From Imbricaverruca yamaguchii (taxonomy: Eukaryota > Arthropoda > Thecostraca > Neoverrucidae): 64,000 nt of DNA. A program made the translations under genes and the position numbers. Of the stretch, positions 23,060 through 33,777 are shown one piece after another. Location: contig JAOTOL010001646.1 in assembly GCA_034440575.1 (NCBI GenBank), forward strand, positions 3,193,501-3,257,500, given 5' to 3'. Each line of letters begins with the position of its first letter. Within the stretch, counting starts at the first letter, position 1. Below the pieces are notes generated by a model. The model had not been told where the DNA came from and did no database searches. It saw only the letters and a program-made list of their open reading frames with translations.

Positions 23060-23503
23060 GTTTTCAGGATTTACTGCCAGATGGTGTGTTACTCGTCCAG
23101 CGCGGACATTTGACCAGTGGCGTTGCCGTGAGGCTGGTGGGGAGAACTGGACAACATACTCTAAATCGGAAAAAAACGTGGAATCTGAAGCATATTTTGG
23201 GAAAATGCAGAAATCGCAGGAATGGAGCAATAGATGCCGCCGCCTTTTCCATTCGGTTGGTTTCATAACGATTTCCGAAAGGTATGGCGCGGCAGTCGAT
23301 CGTTCGAATTGAAGACCGTTATTATGCTAAACTATTATGAAAGTCTGATCAGTTTTCTGCCTTCACAGCTAGGCATTACACTGTTTGGAAAACCCATGCT
23401 GTAGGGGATATTTCGAAGTTCGATACAGACCAACTTATGTGCATTTAACTATCATTTTCCAAAATGTTGGCGCTGTACTTTGGGTTTGGTTCGTCAGCAC
23501 CCG

Positions 23504-23580
23504 GCGACATTTCACGCCCGAACTGACGACATTTCACACCCGAACTGACGACATTTCACGCCCGAACTGACGACATTTCC
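23504..23580. repeat. 22-bp tandem repeat
   Basis: About 3.5 units of CGACATTTCACGCCCGAACT plus GA. Confidence 0.92.
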
Positions 23581-23674
23581 ACAATAATCACAATAAACTG
23601 GCAGGGCTAAACAACCATCTTAAAGGAAAATAGAACAGCTACGTACCTGTCTGCTGATATATTTGTGAGTGTGT

Positions 23675-23720
23675 GATTTGGTTTTAGGGCGCATCGACCA
23701 TGGTTGGTCATTTAGGCCCA
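23675..23720 (+). repeat. Fragment of a dispersed repeat
   Basis: TTGGTTTTAGGGCGCATCGA followed by CCATGGTTGGTCATTTAGG resembles the segments at 24378-24425 and 41097-41150. All share a GGTTTTA-x-GACGCATCGACC-x-TTGAGTCAT-x-TAGG pattern. No ends could be defined. Confidence 0.45.
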
Positions 23721-24377
23721 TGCTGATATATTTCACTATGTTTTTTTTTAAATGATGGCCGAGCATTTGATGTTTATTTGCAATGTTCGCATTTACATCG
23801 AGTCTTCCTAGTAAAGTTTTCAGTGCAGGTGCACGCAGCGATCACAGTACCTTGCCCAAAATATAAGCATCCAACTTAGATAAAAAAGATTGAACAGGAA
23901 AAACCCGCGCAACTGCATGTTTGGTAGGATGTACCGTGTCAGCACGGCTACTATCCACTTGGCTTCATTGTTGTCTTTTTCTAGATAATCGCAACGGTGT
24001 TGTTTCGTTGCCAAGCATCCACGTGTCATGCCAGTTTTGAGTTATCATCGTAAACCATCTGATAAGAGGCTGCCGATAGAGGATCAACGTGAACGCGGCT
24101 TCCGTCCAGCGACAGGATATCAAAGGTGCATGCCTACGCCACCAGTCTACTTCAGTCACCGATGTCAGTACACATCAAAGGTACATACTTCTAATACCAG
24201 TCTATTTGAGTCGCCGACGGCTGTGTTTCCGACACCTCGAGCTGTCTCCGTCATTGCCGGAGTTGTCTCCCCACCACTGGAGAAATTATATGTGTACTGT
24301 CAGTGTTGTGTTTCCGTCACCGTTAGGGGGAGGGGAGCATCCCCTTGGTGTACGCCTGCTCAAAGGTGTGTGTTTGT

Positions 24378-24425
24378 TATTGGTTTAAGACACATCCACC
24401 ATTGAGTTATGTAAGGTCGCAAACC
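24378..24425 (+). repeat. Fragment of the same dispersed repeat
   Basis: ATTGGTTTAAGACACATCCA then CCATTGAGTTATGTAAGGTC, similar to 23675-23720 and 41097-41150. It is followed directly by a homopolymer stretch. Confidence 0.45.
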
Positions 24426-24449
24426 CCCCCCCCCGGTTGGGGGGGGGGG

Positions 24450-24483
<34 letters not shown>
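24426..24483. repeat. C run, G run and A run in series
   Basis: About ten C, then GGTT, about ten G, then about 34 A. The C and G runs could pair as a hairpin. The homopolymers may have misjudged lengths from sequencing. Confidence 0.9.
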
Positions 24484-24485
<2 letters not shown>

Positions 24486-25054
24486 TGCATACCTCTACTG
24501 CCAGTCTATTTCGGTCTCCGGTGACTTACCAGCTCAGGACAGCCACTCCCGTGGCAGAAATTCCAACTGACACGCGACGACAAACCGGCGAGGAGCTTGG
24601 CTGTTTCTGGCCCTTGCCCTCGGTCGTTCCACCGATGACGGTGATCCCGATAGATGGTGAGATCCTGCCAGTGACCAGGGCTGCCCTCGACTACTATGTT
24701 CACCAGCGGCACCCAAGCCGGGAGTGGACGCCTACCGAGGTGGCACGGGTCTGTCCAGCCGGCAGTCCACTCAGCTCTTGTTCTGCCAGGGTGGGCTCAC
24801 GATGATGTGGCTTACCCAGCTTTCGACGAGCTTGGAAGTGCTCCTGAGATAGCGATCGACTGCAGTTCTGTTGAAAGGGTGCGGCACTTGAGTGCTCTTA
24901 TGTGCAGCCCATGCGGAGAGGAGGTGACCTAACGGAGTGGCGGCGCCGATGTCGCTTCCCAGAACATTGAGCGCGCGACTGGTGGTTGCGGGGGCGGCGG
25001 TTTGCCCGTGCAGCCCGTGTTGGGTGGGCAGACACGCGAGGGGCCGACTGTTAC

Positions 25055-25229
25055 CCAGCTCGGCTGCTCCACGTGGTAGATCTTGTAGCCGGGGTTGAGG
25101 TTGGTCCACGGCGACACAGACGGCGCGATGTAGACGGTGGACACAGCGCGGCCGTGCGCGTCCAGCACCACCTGGTACTCGTCCAGGTGCGTGTGCGAGA
25201 AGAATTGGGCGGCGACAGTGGCGGCGAAC
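25055..25229 (-). CDS. SMPD1: Acid sphingomyelinase, HTH-motif exon
   Basis: 175-bp exon with acceptor GTTGCAG at its 5' end and donor GG/GTAACA at its 3' end. It starts in phase 2: its first G completes the Arg codon begun in the upstream exon (CAC CG + G), and it ends in phase 0 after TGG. It encodes FAATVAAQFFSHTHLDEYQV, the conserved block in which the two histidines of HTH bind the di-zinc centre in acid sphingomyelinases. It continues with VYIAPSVSPWTNLNPGYKIY, the family's SVT-x-NPGYR-x-Y block. The core spacing agrees with known members and nothing is missing. It lies between a 23.5-kb intron upstream and a 5-kb intron downstream. Confidence 0.96.
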
Positions 25230-25254
25230 CTGCAACACAAACAGATTCTTAGTC

Positions 25255-25860
25255 AGCCGTTGCGAAAACGGCGCGCCGGCCGCCGCTGGCGCCAAAAACG
25301 CGGCCGCCGCTGCCAGCGGCGCCGTCGGCCTGTTGACAAATGGCGCGGCGGCGCGACGCAGCGGCGCGCGCGCAGGTATTCCGGGCCCGGGGGCTCGACC
25401 GACCGGCGCCGGCTCCGGGCCATGCATCATAACATCGGCAAAAATGCCGTTCGAAAACAGGCGCGCCGTCTTGCCGGCGCCGGTGCGGCGCTCCGCCTGG
25501 CAGCCCCGGCGGGTGATCGGGTCGACCGCGCGGGCAGCCACCGGAACAGCGACGCCGAACCGAGCCGATCTCGCCGGACGTGAGATGTTTGGGCGGGGGC
25601 GCGACCGGGAGGCGCCCGCAGGTGGCCGGTTTGTTTACGGGCCCGTCTTGGCCGCTTCAGTTGCCCGCGGCCCCGTAGAGGTAACTTGGCAGCGGCAGCC
25701 GGCCGTCGCGCCGCCGCACCTGCGGCGCCAGCCGGGCCGGCCGCCGACAGCCGGGAAAGTCTGGCGGCTGATGTTCCCAGAACTGGTGCCCGGCCGATTA
25801 TCGCCGGACGGACCCTGAACACCGCGTCGGTTTTATTGTGCGATAAACTGGCACCCGCTG
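25255..25860. other. CpG-rich intronic block
   Basis: Strongly GC- and CpG-rich DNA with recurring GGCGCC, GCGGCCGC and CCGGCGCC words, beginning about 25 bp upstream of the exon's acceptor on the minus strand. Several low-complexity open frames occur on both strands without a recognisable domain. It could be a CpG island, an internal promoter or simply compositionally biased intron. Confidence 0.5.
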
Positions 25861-26988
25861 CGCACGAGGCGTCACGACGTGTTCCCATGGCGAAGGACAG
25901 AGGCTTATAGAGACGGCTGTCAGGCGAAGAGAAAGCGTGCCGGCTGCATACCTGGTGAACCGGTACTTTTACGGGATTTGATATGCCACAGGGCGACGCT
26001 CATTGGCTCACAGTAAATCTTCCTGCCCCTGTTCTGCAACCTCAAACTTGACCCTCGCAGTGCAAGATGTGGTCATTTCGCCTCTTGAGTTTCTTCTGAG
26101 CTAACTCCTGCGCTGTTCGCGATATCGCCGTGATGCTTGGCTTACCTTCCGTAAATTGATCAACGCTCATTATGTCGAAAAATTGAATTTCAGTCTCTTC
26201 AGATACCGGGGCTAGAGTGCGTTGATATCAAGTACAACCTCGTCTAGATACGGTTTCTAAATGTGCGTTGACACATTTTTCTGAAGCAAACCACACAAGA
26301 TACCGTCTTTCGCTTTAGGGCACTTCGAATGCTATGGCCATATTGCATACAATGTACAATTAAAAGTGAACACGAGTGCATATACAAATGATAAATGAAA
26401 GAATATATGCACAATGTGGTCTCATACCGGTCGGTAGTTCAAATCCAGGTTGAAACTAGATACAAACGTTTTTGTATAGCTAATACATATTTTGAAAAAC
26501 CAGAATATATGCGGTGGTAAACTACGTCATCTAAGCGTGTTAAGAATTGCACGTGAGTATCTGGTCAGATACTCTACACTGAGATATGTCCTGAAATGTT
26601 CCGAAGATACAGGTATTGCAGAAGCTCTGGATGCCAAAATACGAATTACTACGAAGAAAGATGTCTGAACCAGAGGAATTGTGCACGCCGATTTCATTTC
26701 TGATGCGATTGAGATCCAGAAATTCGAGGTATATTTTATTGCATCTTTGGAAAAATATTTCAATAATGACCATGGAAGTGAATGTTTAGATCTTTTTGAA
26801 AACCATAAAAAATGTGGAGAACATTTTGCTCTGGTGCCACTATCTTTTCCTAAGTCCGGTTCGAAAATTGCCACATTTAACAGTTCGCGGCATATTTCCA
26901 GATATTCTACCTGAACGGGATCGGCGACCTTGATTTTGGCACGCGTCACCTATGCTAGATTATATCTTTGGTTTGCATATCATCAATA
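25861..26988. other. Intron, AT-rich; one unexplained open frame
   Basis: AT-rich intron DNA. On the minus strand 26949-26527 stays open for 140 codons, unusual at this composition, but I find no family motif. The opposite strand also has a 77-codon frame (26681-26914). Possibly a decayed transposon gene. Confidence 0.35.
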
Positions 26989-26992
26989 TTAA

Positions 26993-27854
26993 CCCGCGCC
27001 GTCTTCCCAGTCAAATCCTCCCAGCCCGTCTGGGGGGGGGGACGGTTGAAGACCCCCCTCTAAAATCCAAACTAAGCATCGCACGAAAACGAAAGCGGTG
27101 TCATCGGAAAGCGCTCGACGAGTAGGGTCCGGGTCTATCCTCGAAAACAATTTCCCCCAAAACGTGACTTCACCAGGGGGGGGGGGGTAGATTTTCACGA
27201 CTTTTCACGACTTACATTATGTTTTTGACTCTGGGGAGTTCATTTTGAGGATATATGAAGAAGAAAAAATATTTGGAATGAGAAAAGGATAGCGAAATCG
27301 ACCAGGACTATAATTTTTTCTGCCCCTCAAAATAAAAATAAAATTGTTTTTTGGAAATTTCACAATTTTCAGTTTTCAAGTTTTCATTAATTTTCCTATT
27401 CCGATGGGTAGAGCAGGCCCAGAGACGTTGTTCGAAGTCAACTTTCACTAATAAAAAATGCTTACTTTAGCCAGAATCCTCTATTTGAACTGCAATTTGG
27501 CAAATACGCAAAATTTATATATAATCAAAAATGGGAAAAAATGAAAAATACAACTCGTACGTTTTGTTGAATCCCTGAAGATAAGCAAACGCTGAAAATT
27601 TCATTAAAATATCTGTATCCGTTAAAGCGTGACGACTGGTTGAACTTTCTTGGAGGTGACCTCACTTGACCTTGACTAACTCGTTGACCCTAAATGACCT
27701 GACCTAAACATTTTGAATGAGCATGTCATATTGATGTGGGAAAAGGTATGCTAAACTTGGGCGCGCTACCGCGCGCCGTTCGTCCGCTATTCGCGAAAAA
27801 CCTAAGTGGGAGACCCACTTTGTGTCAATTTGAAGACCCCCAAGACGGGACGGG
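26993..27854 (+). mobile_element. piggyBac-like non-autonomous transposon, copy 1
   Basis: 862 bp, flanked on both sides by TTAA (26989-26992 and 27855-27858), the target site of piggyBac elements. The ends are inverted repeats: CCCGCGCCGTCTTCC at the left and the complement of CCCGTCCCGTCTTGG at the right. No transposase frame is present, so it would need a transposase supplied in trans. Most of its length matches copy 2 (30934-31647) in the opposite orientation, with substitutions and small gaps. Confidence 0.9.
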
Positions 27855-27858
27855 TTAA

Positions 27859-28839
27859 AGCACGAAATCGGATTTATTTCACTACCAGGGTCTCAAAACA
27901 AGGGCGAAGATGGTGACCGACAACACCACGGCATTGATCTGCTTGACCTGATCTACCAGGTCAACAAAAAGAGAAGATAAAAATATGTCAAGTAACAATG
28001 AATGCCCAAGGATGGAGCTACACAATGCCATTGATTGCATCTTGCTGAGAGCAAAACTTTGTGGGGAGAGATTTTGAATCCCCTCCCCCACACTGCTAGT
28101 AAAATAAGATTATTATGCACTGCATAGTTATTCTTCTATATTGTTCATGTCGATTTCCAAATAGATTCTCCTTTGTCGTCACGGCGGGGAACGGAGGGGG
28201 GCGGGGTGGTCGCTTCCTTCAAACTGCGTGCAATTTAGCATTTTGCTCCGAGCGTTGTGTGTGGAAAAATTCGACCTGAGTTCTTTACCCCATCCAAAAT
28301 ATGTGACGATGCCCATGAGTAGATTGAAACATGTGTCCTCTTTTATGCGAAGTGGGCTGAAGAAACCAGCACTCGTCGGCAGGATGCCTTTCTCCGAAGT
28401 AGTTTCTGAATGACAGTGAACATATAATGGAAGATAGATATGACTGGCCCAGTCTCCGATCTTCCGCAATATTTTGGTTACTGCCCAGAAGCCATATCTC
28501 ATTCGTTGATTTGGTTTTCATCACTTATTTTTGCAGACGTTTCTGACCGATTAGCTTTAGATGCATGCTTGGAATTTCACAAATGCATCACGCAAGATGT
28601 TTGCCCAGAACCTGCTGAGGTCCAATTTTAACCCTTCTATCTCAGCTGATAAATCTGAGACGTGAACGCTGACTGGCTTCGCTCACTTTTAGACGAATTA
28701 TTTTGACATTTCTTGACGTATATGTTCTCTCCTTGTCGGTCAGCCCCGTAAGTTTATTCCTGTTCGAATACCCCTCTCTTTCTCGCTCTTTTGGGCACTA
28801 TCAGCGGAATTATGACCATTTTCGTTGTCGACCATGCAA
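27859..28839. other. Intron between copy 1 and a minisatellite
   Basis: No exon or repeat recognised. A small G run occurs near 28195. Confidence 0.5.
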
Positions 28840-29590
28840 TTTTGGCAGCCTGCGGTTTCGGTGCCGTCAGTACACTGATCCGGCCGTCCCGCTGATATGC
28901 CCTGGGGCGGTTTCGGTGCCGTCAGTACACTGGTCCGGCCGTCCTGCTGATATGCCCTGGGGCGGTTTCGGTGCCGTCAGCACACTGAACGGCAGTCCCG
29001 TTGCTATGCCCTGGGGCGGTTTCGGTGCCGTCAGTACACTGATCCGGCCGTCCCGCTGATATGCCCTGGGGCGGTTTCGGTGCCGTCAGTACACTGACCC
29101 ACCCTACCCTGGGGCGGTTTCGGTGCCGTCAGACACTGATCCGGCCGTCCCGCTGATATGCCCTGGGGCGGTTTCGGTGCCGTCAGTCACTGATCCGGCG
29201 TCCCGCTATATGCCCTGGGGCGGTTTCGGTGCCGTCAGTCACTGATCCGACGTCCGCTGATATGCCCTGGGGGTTGATCCGACCGTCCTGCTGATATGCC
29301 CTGGGGCGGTTTCGGTGCCCTCAGTACACTGATCCGACCGTCCTGCTGATATGCCCTGGGGCGGTTTCGGTGCCGTCAGTACACTGATCCGGCAGTCCCG
29401 CTGATATGCCCTGGGGCGGTTTCGGTGCCGTCAGTACACTGATCCGACCGTCCCGCTGCTATGCCCTGGGGCGGTTTCGGTGCCGTCAGTACACTGATCC
29501 GACCGTCCCGCTGATATGCCCTGGGGCGGTTTCGGTGCCGTCAGTACACTGATCCGGCAGTCCCGCTCCAACCACCTCGGGCGGTTTCAG
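28840..29590. repeat. 55-bp minisatellite with truncated middle units
   Basis: About 14 units, core GGCGGTTTCGGTGCCGTCAG followed by TACACTGATCCGGCCGTCCC. Between about 29100 and 29290 the units lack single bases or short segments, while those on either side are regular. Confidence 0.94.
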
Positions 29591-29824
29591 TGTCGTCAGT
29601 ACACTGATCCACTGAGCCCTCGGGTCTGATCGGGCCAGCTGGCAGCTTACCCGGTCGGGGGCTGAATACGAGCACGCTTATCGACTCGAACCCTGCCTGG
29701 GAACGACAGAGAAAGTGACGGACTGGCTGTCCATCAATTGAACTACCGAGACGGTAAAGCTTCTTTCCATACATGAAGCTATCCTCTTGTGGTTCAGCTG
29801 CCACTGCCACTGAAGTTTCCGCTT

Positions 29825-29871
29825 TAATATTGTACCTTCTGGGACTTTTTGTCCCAGAAGGTACAATATTA
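29825..29871. repeat. Perfect 21-bp hairpin with T5 loop
   Basis: Arm TAATATTGTACCTTCTGGGA plus C at 29825-29845, loop TTTTT at 29846-29850, and the exact reverse complement at 29851-29871. No mismatch in either arm. Confidence 0.97.
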
Positions 29872-30929
29872 GTGGTGCCGCCACAATTATTGGTCAACAA
29901 TGCATCCTCGATGGAGAAGTTCCCTAGTTCGTTCCCCCTAGTTCCCTCGAATGTTCTCAATTATACTCGAGTGCATATTCGCACGATTCAGAATCGGTTA
30001 CTTGTATCCTGCCGAAAGTACTCGCGAGAGCTGAGCGCAATGAACCGCGCGAAGCCTCACCACATTGACAAAACTGTACATTGCACGACTGCAGAGCATT
30101 ACAGGAGTCGCGCACGATGCCACTGGGACGTGATTACTTGCAAATATTGCACAGGCCTATCCAGTGGGGTATTTGTACATGGGGGTATTTACCCAATGCT
30201 ACGCACGTGTATGCAGTGTGGTATTTAAAGAGTGTCAATAGAAGGAGCTTCAGTCGCAGTTAGCAGACGCGAGGGTGGACTACTTATTCCCGTGGATAAT
30301 CCACCGGTGGCTATTAGGGCTATTTGATGTAATTACTATCAGATTACGAGCGAGTTTGTGGTGTCATTTGCGGCTACCTAAGACTGAGCGGTATGCAGCC
30401 AAACTTCATGCATCTTCAGAAGCAATTCACACAGTACCCAGATTCACACAGCGGTAAAATTCGAAAGCATTTGTAAGCCCGTTCAAGGGCTTTGATCATC
30501 AATATATGCTGGAATGTGGTCAGCCAATTACCAGGCGGAGTGAGTACGAATTGAACGTTTCCAAAATAACCTGGATGGTTTTTCATGCGATTCCTTCCAG
30601 TCTACACCAGTGACGTAGTCAGGATTTGGTCCCGTAGGACACATGAAGAGGGTCCCCACACCTGCCGAAGCACCCTCCACACTTTACCGAAACTCCTCGG
30701 ATTTCTGTCGCCTTATTTTCGAAGTGCCCCTACATTTGCAATATAAACTTATTTATTTTAGAGCGAATATGGTTCGATACGTATGGAAATATGGTACTCC
30801 GTCCTGGCGTGGATAGTGCGAGACTTGCAATCTAGTTCCTACGGTCCGGTATAGACCAGAAAGAAAACGAATGTTTCACTGCCGACAACAACCAAGGAAA
30901 GCAAGCCTGTTACGGAAAATAAAGAAACA
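29872..30929. other. Intron, no feature seen
   Basis: About 1 kb of DNA before the second piggyBac-like copy. No exon recognised. Confidence 0.5.
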
Positions 30930-30933
30930 TTAA

Positions 30934-31647
30934 CCCGTTCCGTCTCAGGGGTTCTTCAACCGCCCCCCTCAGGTTTTTCGCGGATAGCGGACGAACGGCG
31001 CGCGGCAGCGCTCCAAAATTTGGCGTACCTTTTCCCACAACAATTTGACATGCTAATTAAAAAAAGTTAGGTTAGGTCATCTAGGGTCAACGAGTTAGTC
31101 AATGTCAAGTGTGGTCACCTCCAAAAACGTTCAATCAGTCGTCACGCTTTAATGGATACAGATATTTTAATGAAACTTTCAGCGTTTGCTTATCTTTACG
31201 GATGCAACAAAACGTACGAGTTGAATTTTTCATTTTTTCCCGTTTTTGAATACATATAAATTTTGCGTATTTGCCAAATTGCAGTTCAAATAGAGGATGC
31301 TGGCTAAAGTAAGAATTTTTTAGGGCAAGTTGACTTCCAACAACGTTTCTCGGTCTGCTCTATCCATTGGAAAAGGAAAACTAAGGAAACCTTGAAAACT
31401 CAAAATTTCGAAATTTCACAAAAAATGTTGTTGTTTTTTTTGGGGGGGGCAAAAAATTATAGCCCTGGTCGATTTCGCTGTCCTTTTCTCATTCCAAATA
31501 AAAAAATTATTCATATATCCAAAAAATGAACTTCCCAGAGTCAAAAACATAAGTAAGTCGTGAAAAGTCGTGAAAATCTAGCCCCTCTGGTGATGTCACT
31601 TGTGGGGAGAAATTGTTTTGGGGATGGACCCGGAAGGACGGCGCGGG
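30934..31647 (-). mobile_element. piggyBac-like non-autonomous transposon, copy 2
   Basis: 714 bp, flanked by TTAA at 30930-30933 and 31648-31651. Ends CCCGTTCCGTCTC and the complement of CCCGCGCCGTCCTTCC. Shares long matching stretches with copy 1 in reverse orientation, such as GTCAACGAGTTAGTCAA and AAACGTACGAGTTG. It is about 150 bp shorter, mostly near its left end and around the homopolymer stretch. No coding frame. Confidence 0.9.
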
Positions 31648-31651
31648 TTAA

Positions 31652-32804
31652 CATGTTTGCAATGCAGGCATGCATTTTAATAACTTAAGTAAACTTACGA
31701 GTGCCCATCTCCATGGACACAATTACTTCTTTCTGTTAACCGCTACGGTCAGACATTGTTTAATAGGAAATGTGTTCAAGATATGCATGGGGTCCACATT
31801 ATTTCGCCTTTTCAACACCATCATACTTTCTCAAGGGGGCTTTTGGGCGCATCGATTTCATTGGTCATGTATCATCTATATTTTACAATCCTCATACTTT
31901 GTGAAAAGGAGGCGTTAATACAGTGGGAAAACCAAGGGCCATACTTGGGGACAGGGGAAGACAACCTTACCAGCTATGTCCATCACAACAGCTATGTTCT
32001 CTCTGGCTCTCAGGGGACCTATTAATCCGTTAGGAGCCCTGTCCAACTTGCATGGGCTCGACAATACTGTCCTACCCAGTCCTCGACAATACTGTCTAGA
32101 TTTCATGGAATCCTGCAGCTCCGAGACAGACCTCACAATTTCAGCCTTCTCGCACCGGAAATTACGGCTTTCCAGGTCAATGTTTTGCCGTTCACAATGA
32201 TCTGTAATCTGTCGGAGACATCAGACAAACCAGGTTAAGAAGGAATCCCGTATATCAAAGGAATTATTTTTAGTTGATGGATCAGAGTGGGTAGAAAGCA
32301 CTTTGGAAAGCAGCCGAATAGTGTGCATAGACTGCATTCGTCTGATCTCTCTCGCATACAGCCTCGCATACAGCCTCGTTTGTGCAGCATAACCGGTGCG
32401 GAAGAAACCCGTGCCGCTATTCGCATAATACTGGTGGGGGCGGAGAATGCATCGTATATTACTTCTTCGAACCCGTTACCAAGCAGAGAGCAATGAGACT
32501 GACAGACAAATACTTGGAACTTTGTTTTCTCCATTAAGGGCACACTATTCCCTTCTTTCAATTTTCTTTCGGAAAAATGCCTGTTTTGATCAATAAATTG
32601 CAAATTCCATGCAGTGGCACGTTCAGTTCTCCTTTGCACTCCACTATTGTGCAGGCGCTAATATTGTCCGGTACAAAAACTTCTTGGGTGAAAACTGATC
32701 TAAGCATCTCATAAATGATCTGTCACTGCCGACATAGAAGTGTAAGGCTGTGATAAAAGATGAGAGAGTGCCTGAGCTGGTGCAGCCGGGTTCTCACCCA
32801 CAGT
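31652..32804. other. Intron, no feature seen
   Basis: No exon or recognisable element. A short direct duplication (CATACAGCCTCG twice) lies near 32355-32380. Confidence 0.5.
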
Positions 32805-33010
32805 GAAGTTGGTAAACTTGTGAGTGAACGCATCATTTAGTAATGCTGCGGTGCTGCTCCACAGTGAAGTTTGTGAACTTGTGAGTGAGCTCATTGTGCA
32901 GTACTGCTGCGGTACACCCTCACAGTAAACTTGGTAAATTTGACAGTTACCGCATCATTCATTAATGCTGTGGTACTCCTTCACAGTGAAGTTAGTAAAT
33001 TTCGCAATGA
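32805..33010. repeat. Diverged 60-bp tandem repeat
   Basis: About 3.5 units with CACAGTGAAGTTGGTAAACT and CATCATTTAGTAATGCTG. The units differ at many positions, so the array is old. Confidence 0.85.
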
Positions 33011-33734
33011 TTACATCGATTCTCACGATAGACGGAAAATAGTTCATTGTTGCGATTATGCAGAAACAGAGATTAACTGGATTTCCTTACACCACATGTC
33101 CAAAACAACCGGCAGCATTTCGGATTTCTTTCACGGCCTTCAGTGAGCCCAGCAGGTATTCGAAATACGTGAGTCGGATCCTGATTTGAAATTTGTACGC
33201 TCGTTGGCAAAACTTGACTCAGTTTCGCGGCATGGATTCTGCGTCAGCGGCGAAGACAGGTCAGCACGCACGTGCCTATTGAACCAGAAGGACATTGGAA
33301 TTCCGTGGTACTGTGGAAACACAATACTATGAAAACACATGACGAATTTTATCAGGCCACGAAACGTATCTACAGCTTCACCGATATACAAATCATTAAG
33401 AACTGACCACAGTACTAGAGGCGACCAGCGATACGTACCGGCAAAATTGGCTTGCTAGTTGCTATAGACTAATCAAATGGCGTGGCAAGCTGCTAAGTGG
33501 CGGCTGGGACCCGCTGGATTGGAATGGTGCACCAGATGATGTCCGGCCCGGGCTTAATTCGATGCCTCCGGCGGGTAAGGATGGGTCCAGAGCGTGAAGC
33601 CGATCCAGCTGGAGATATGTGGTGGTGTTGTGGGTGTGGCAAACACTTGTTTTGCGGAGCCGAACTGGCGCATGGCCTGACCGTTGTGCACCTCCGCAGT
33701 GCGACGTTGCAACGTGTTTGGCTAGACAGCAATT

Positions 33735-33777
33735 TACATCAATTACATCAATTACATCAATTACATCAATTACATTG
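33735..33777. repeat. 9-bp tandem repeat
   Basis: Nearly five perfect units of ATCAATTAC. Confidence 0.96.

Noticed and set aside
26527..26949. A 140-codon minus-strand gene
   Set aside because: No recognisable domain, no splice or promoter support, and the other strand is also partly open. Left as an unexplained frame.
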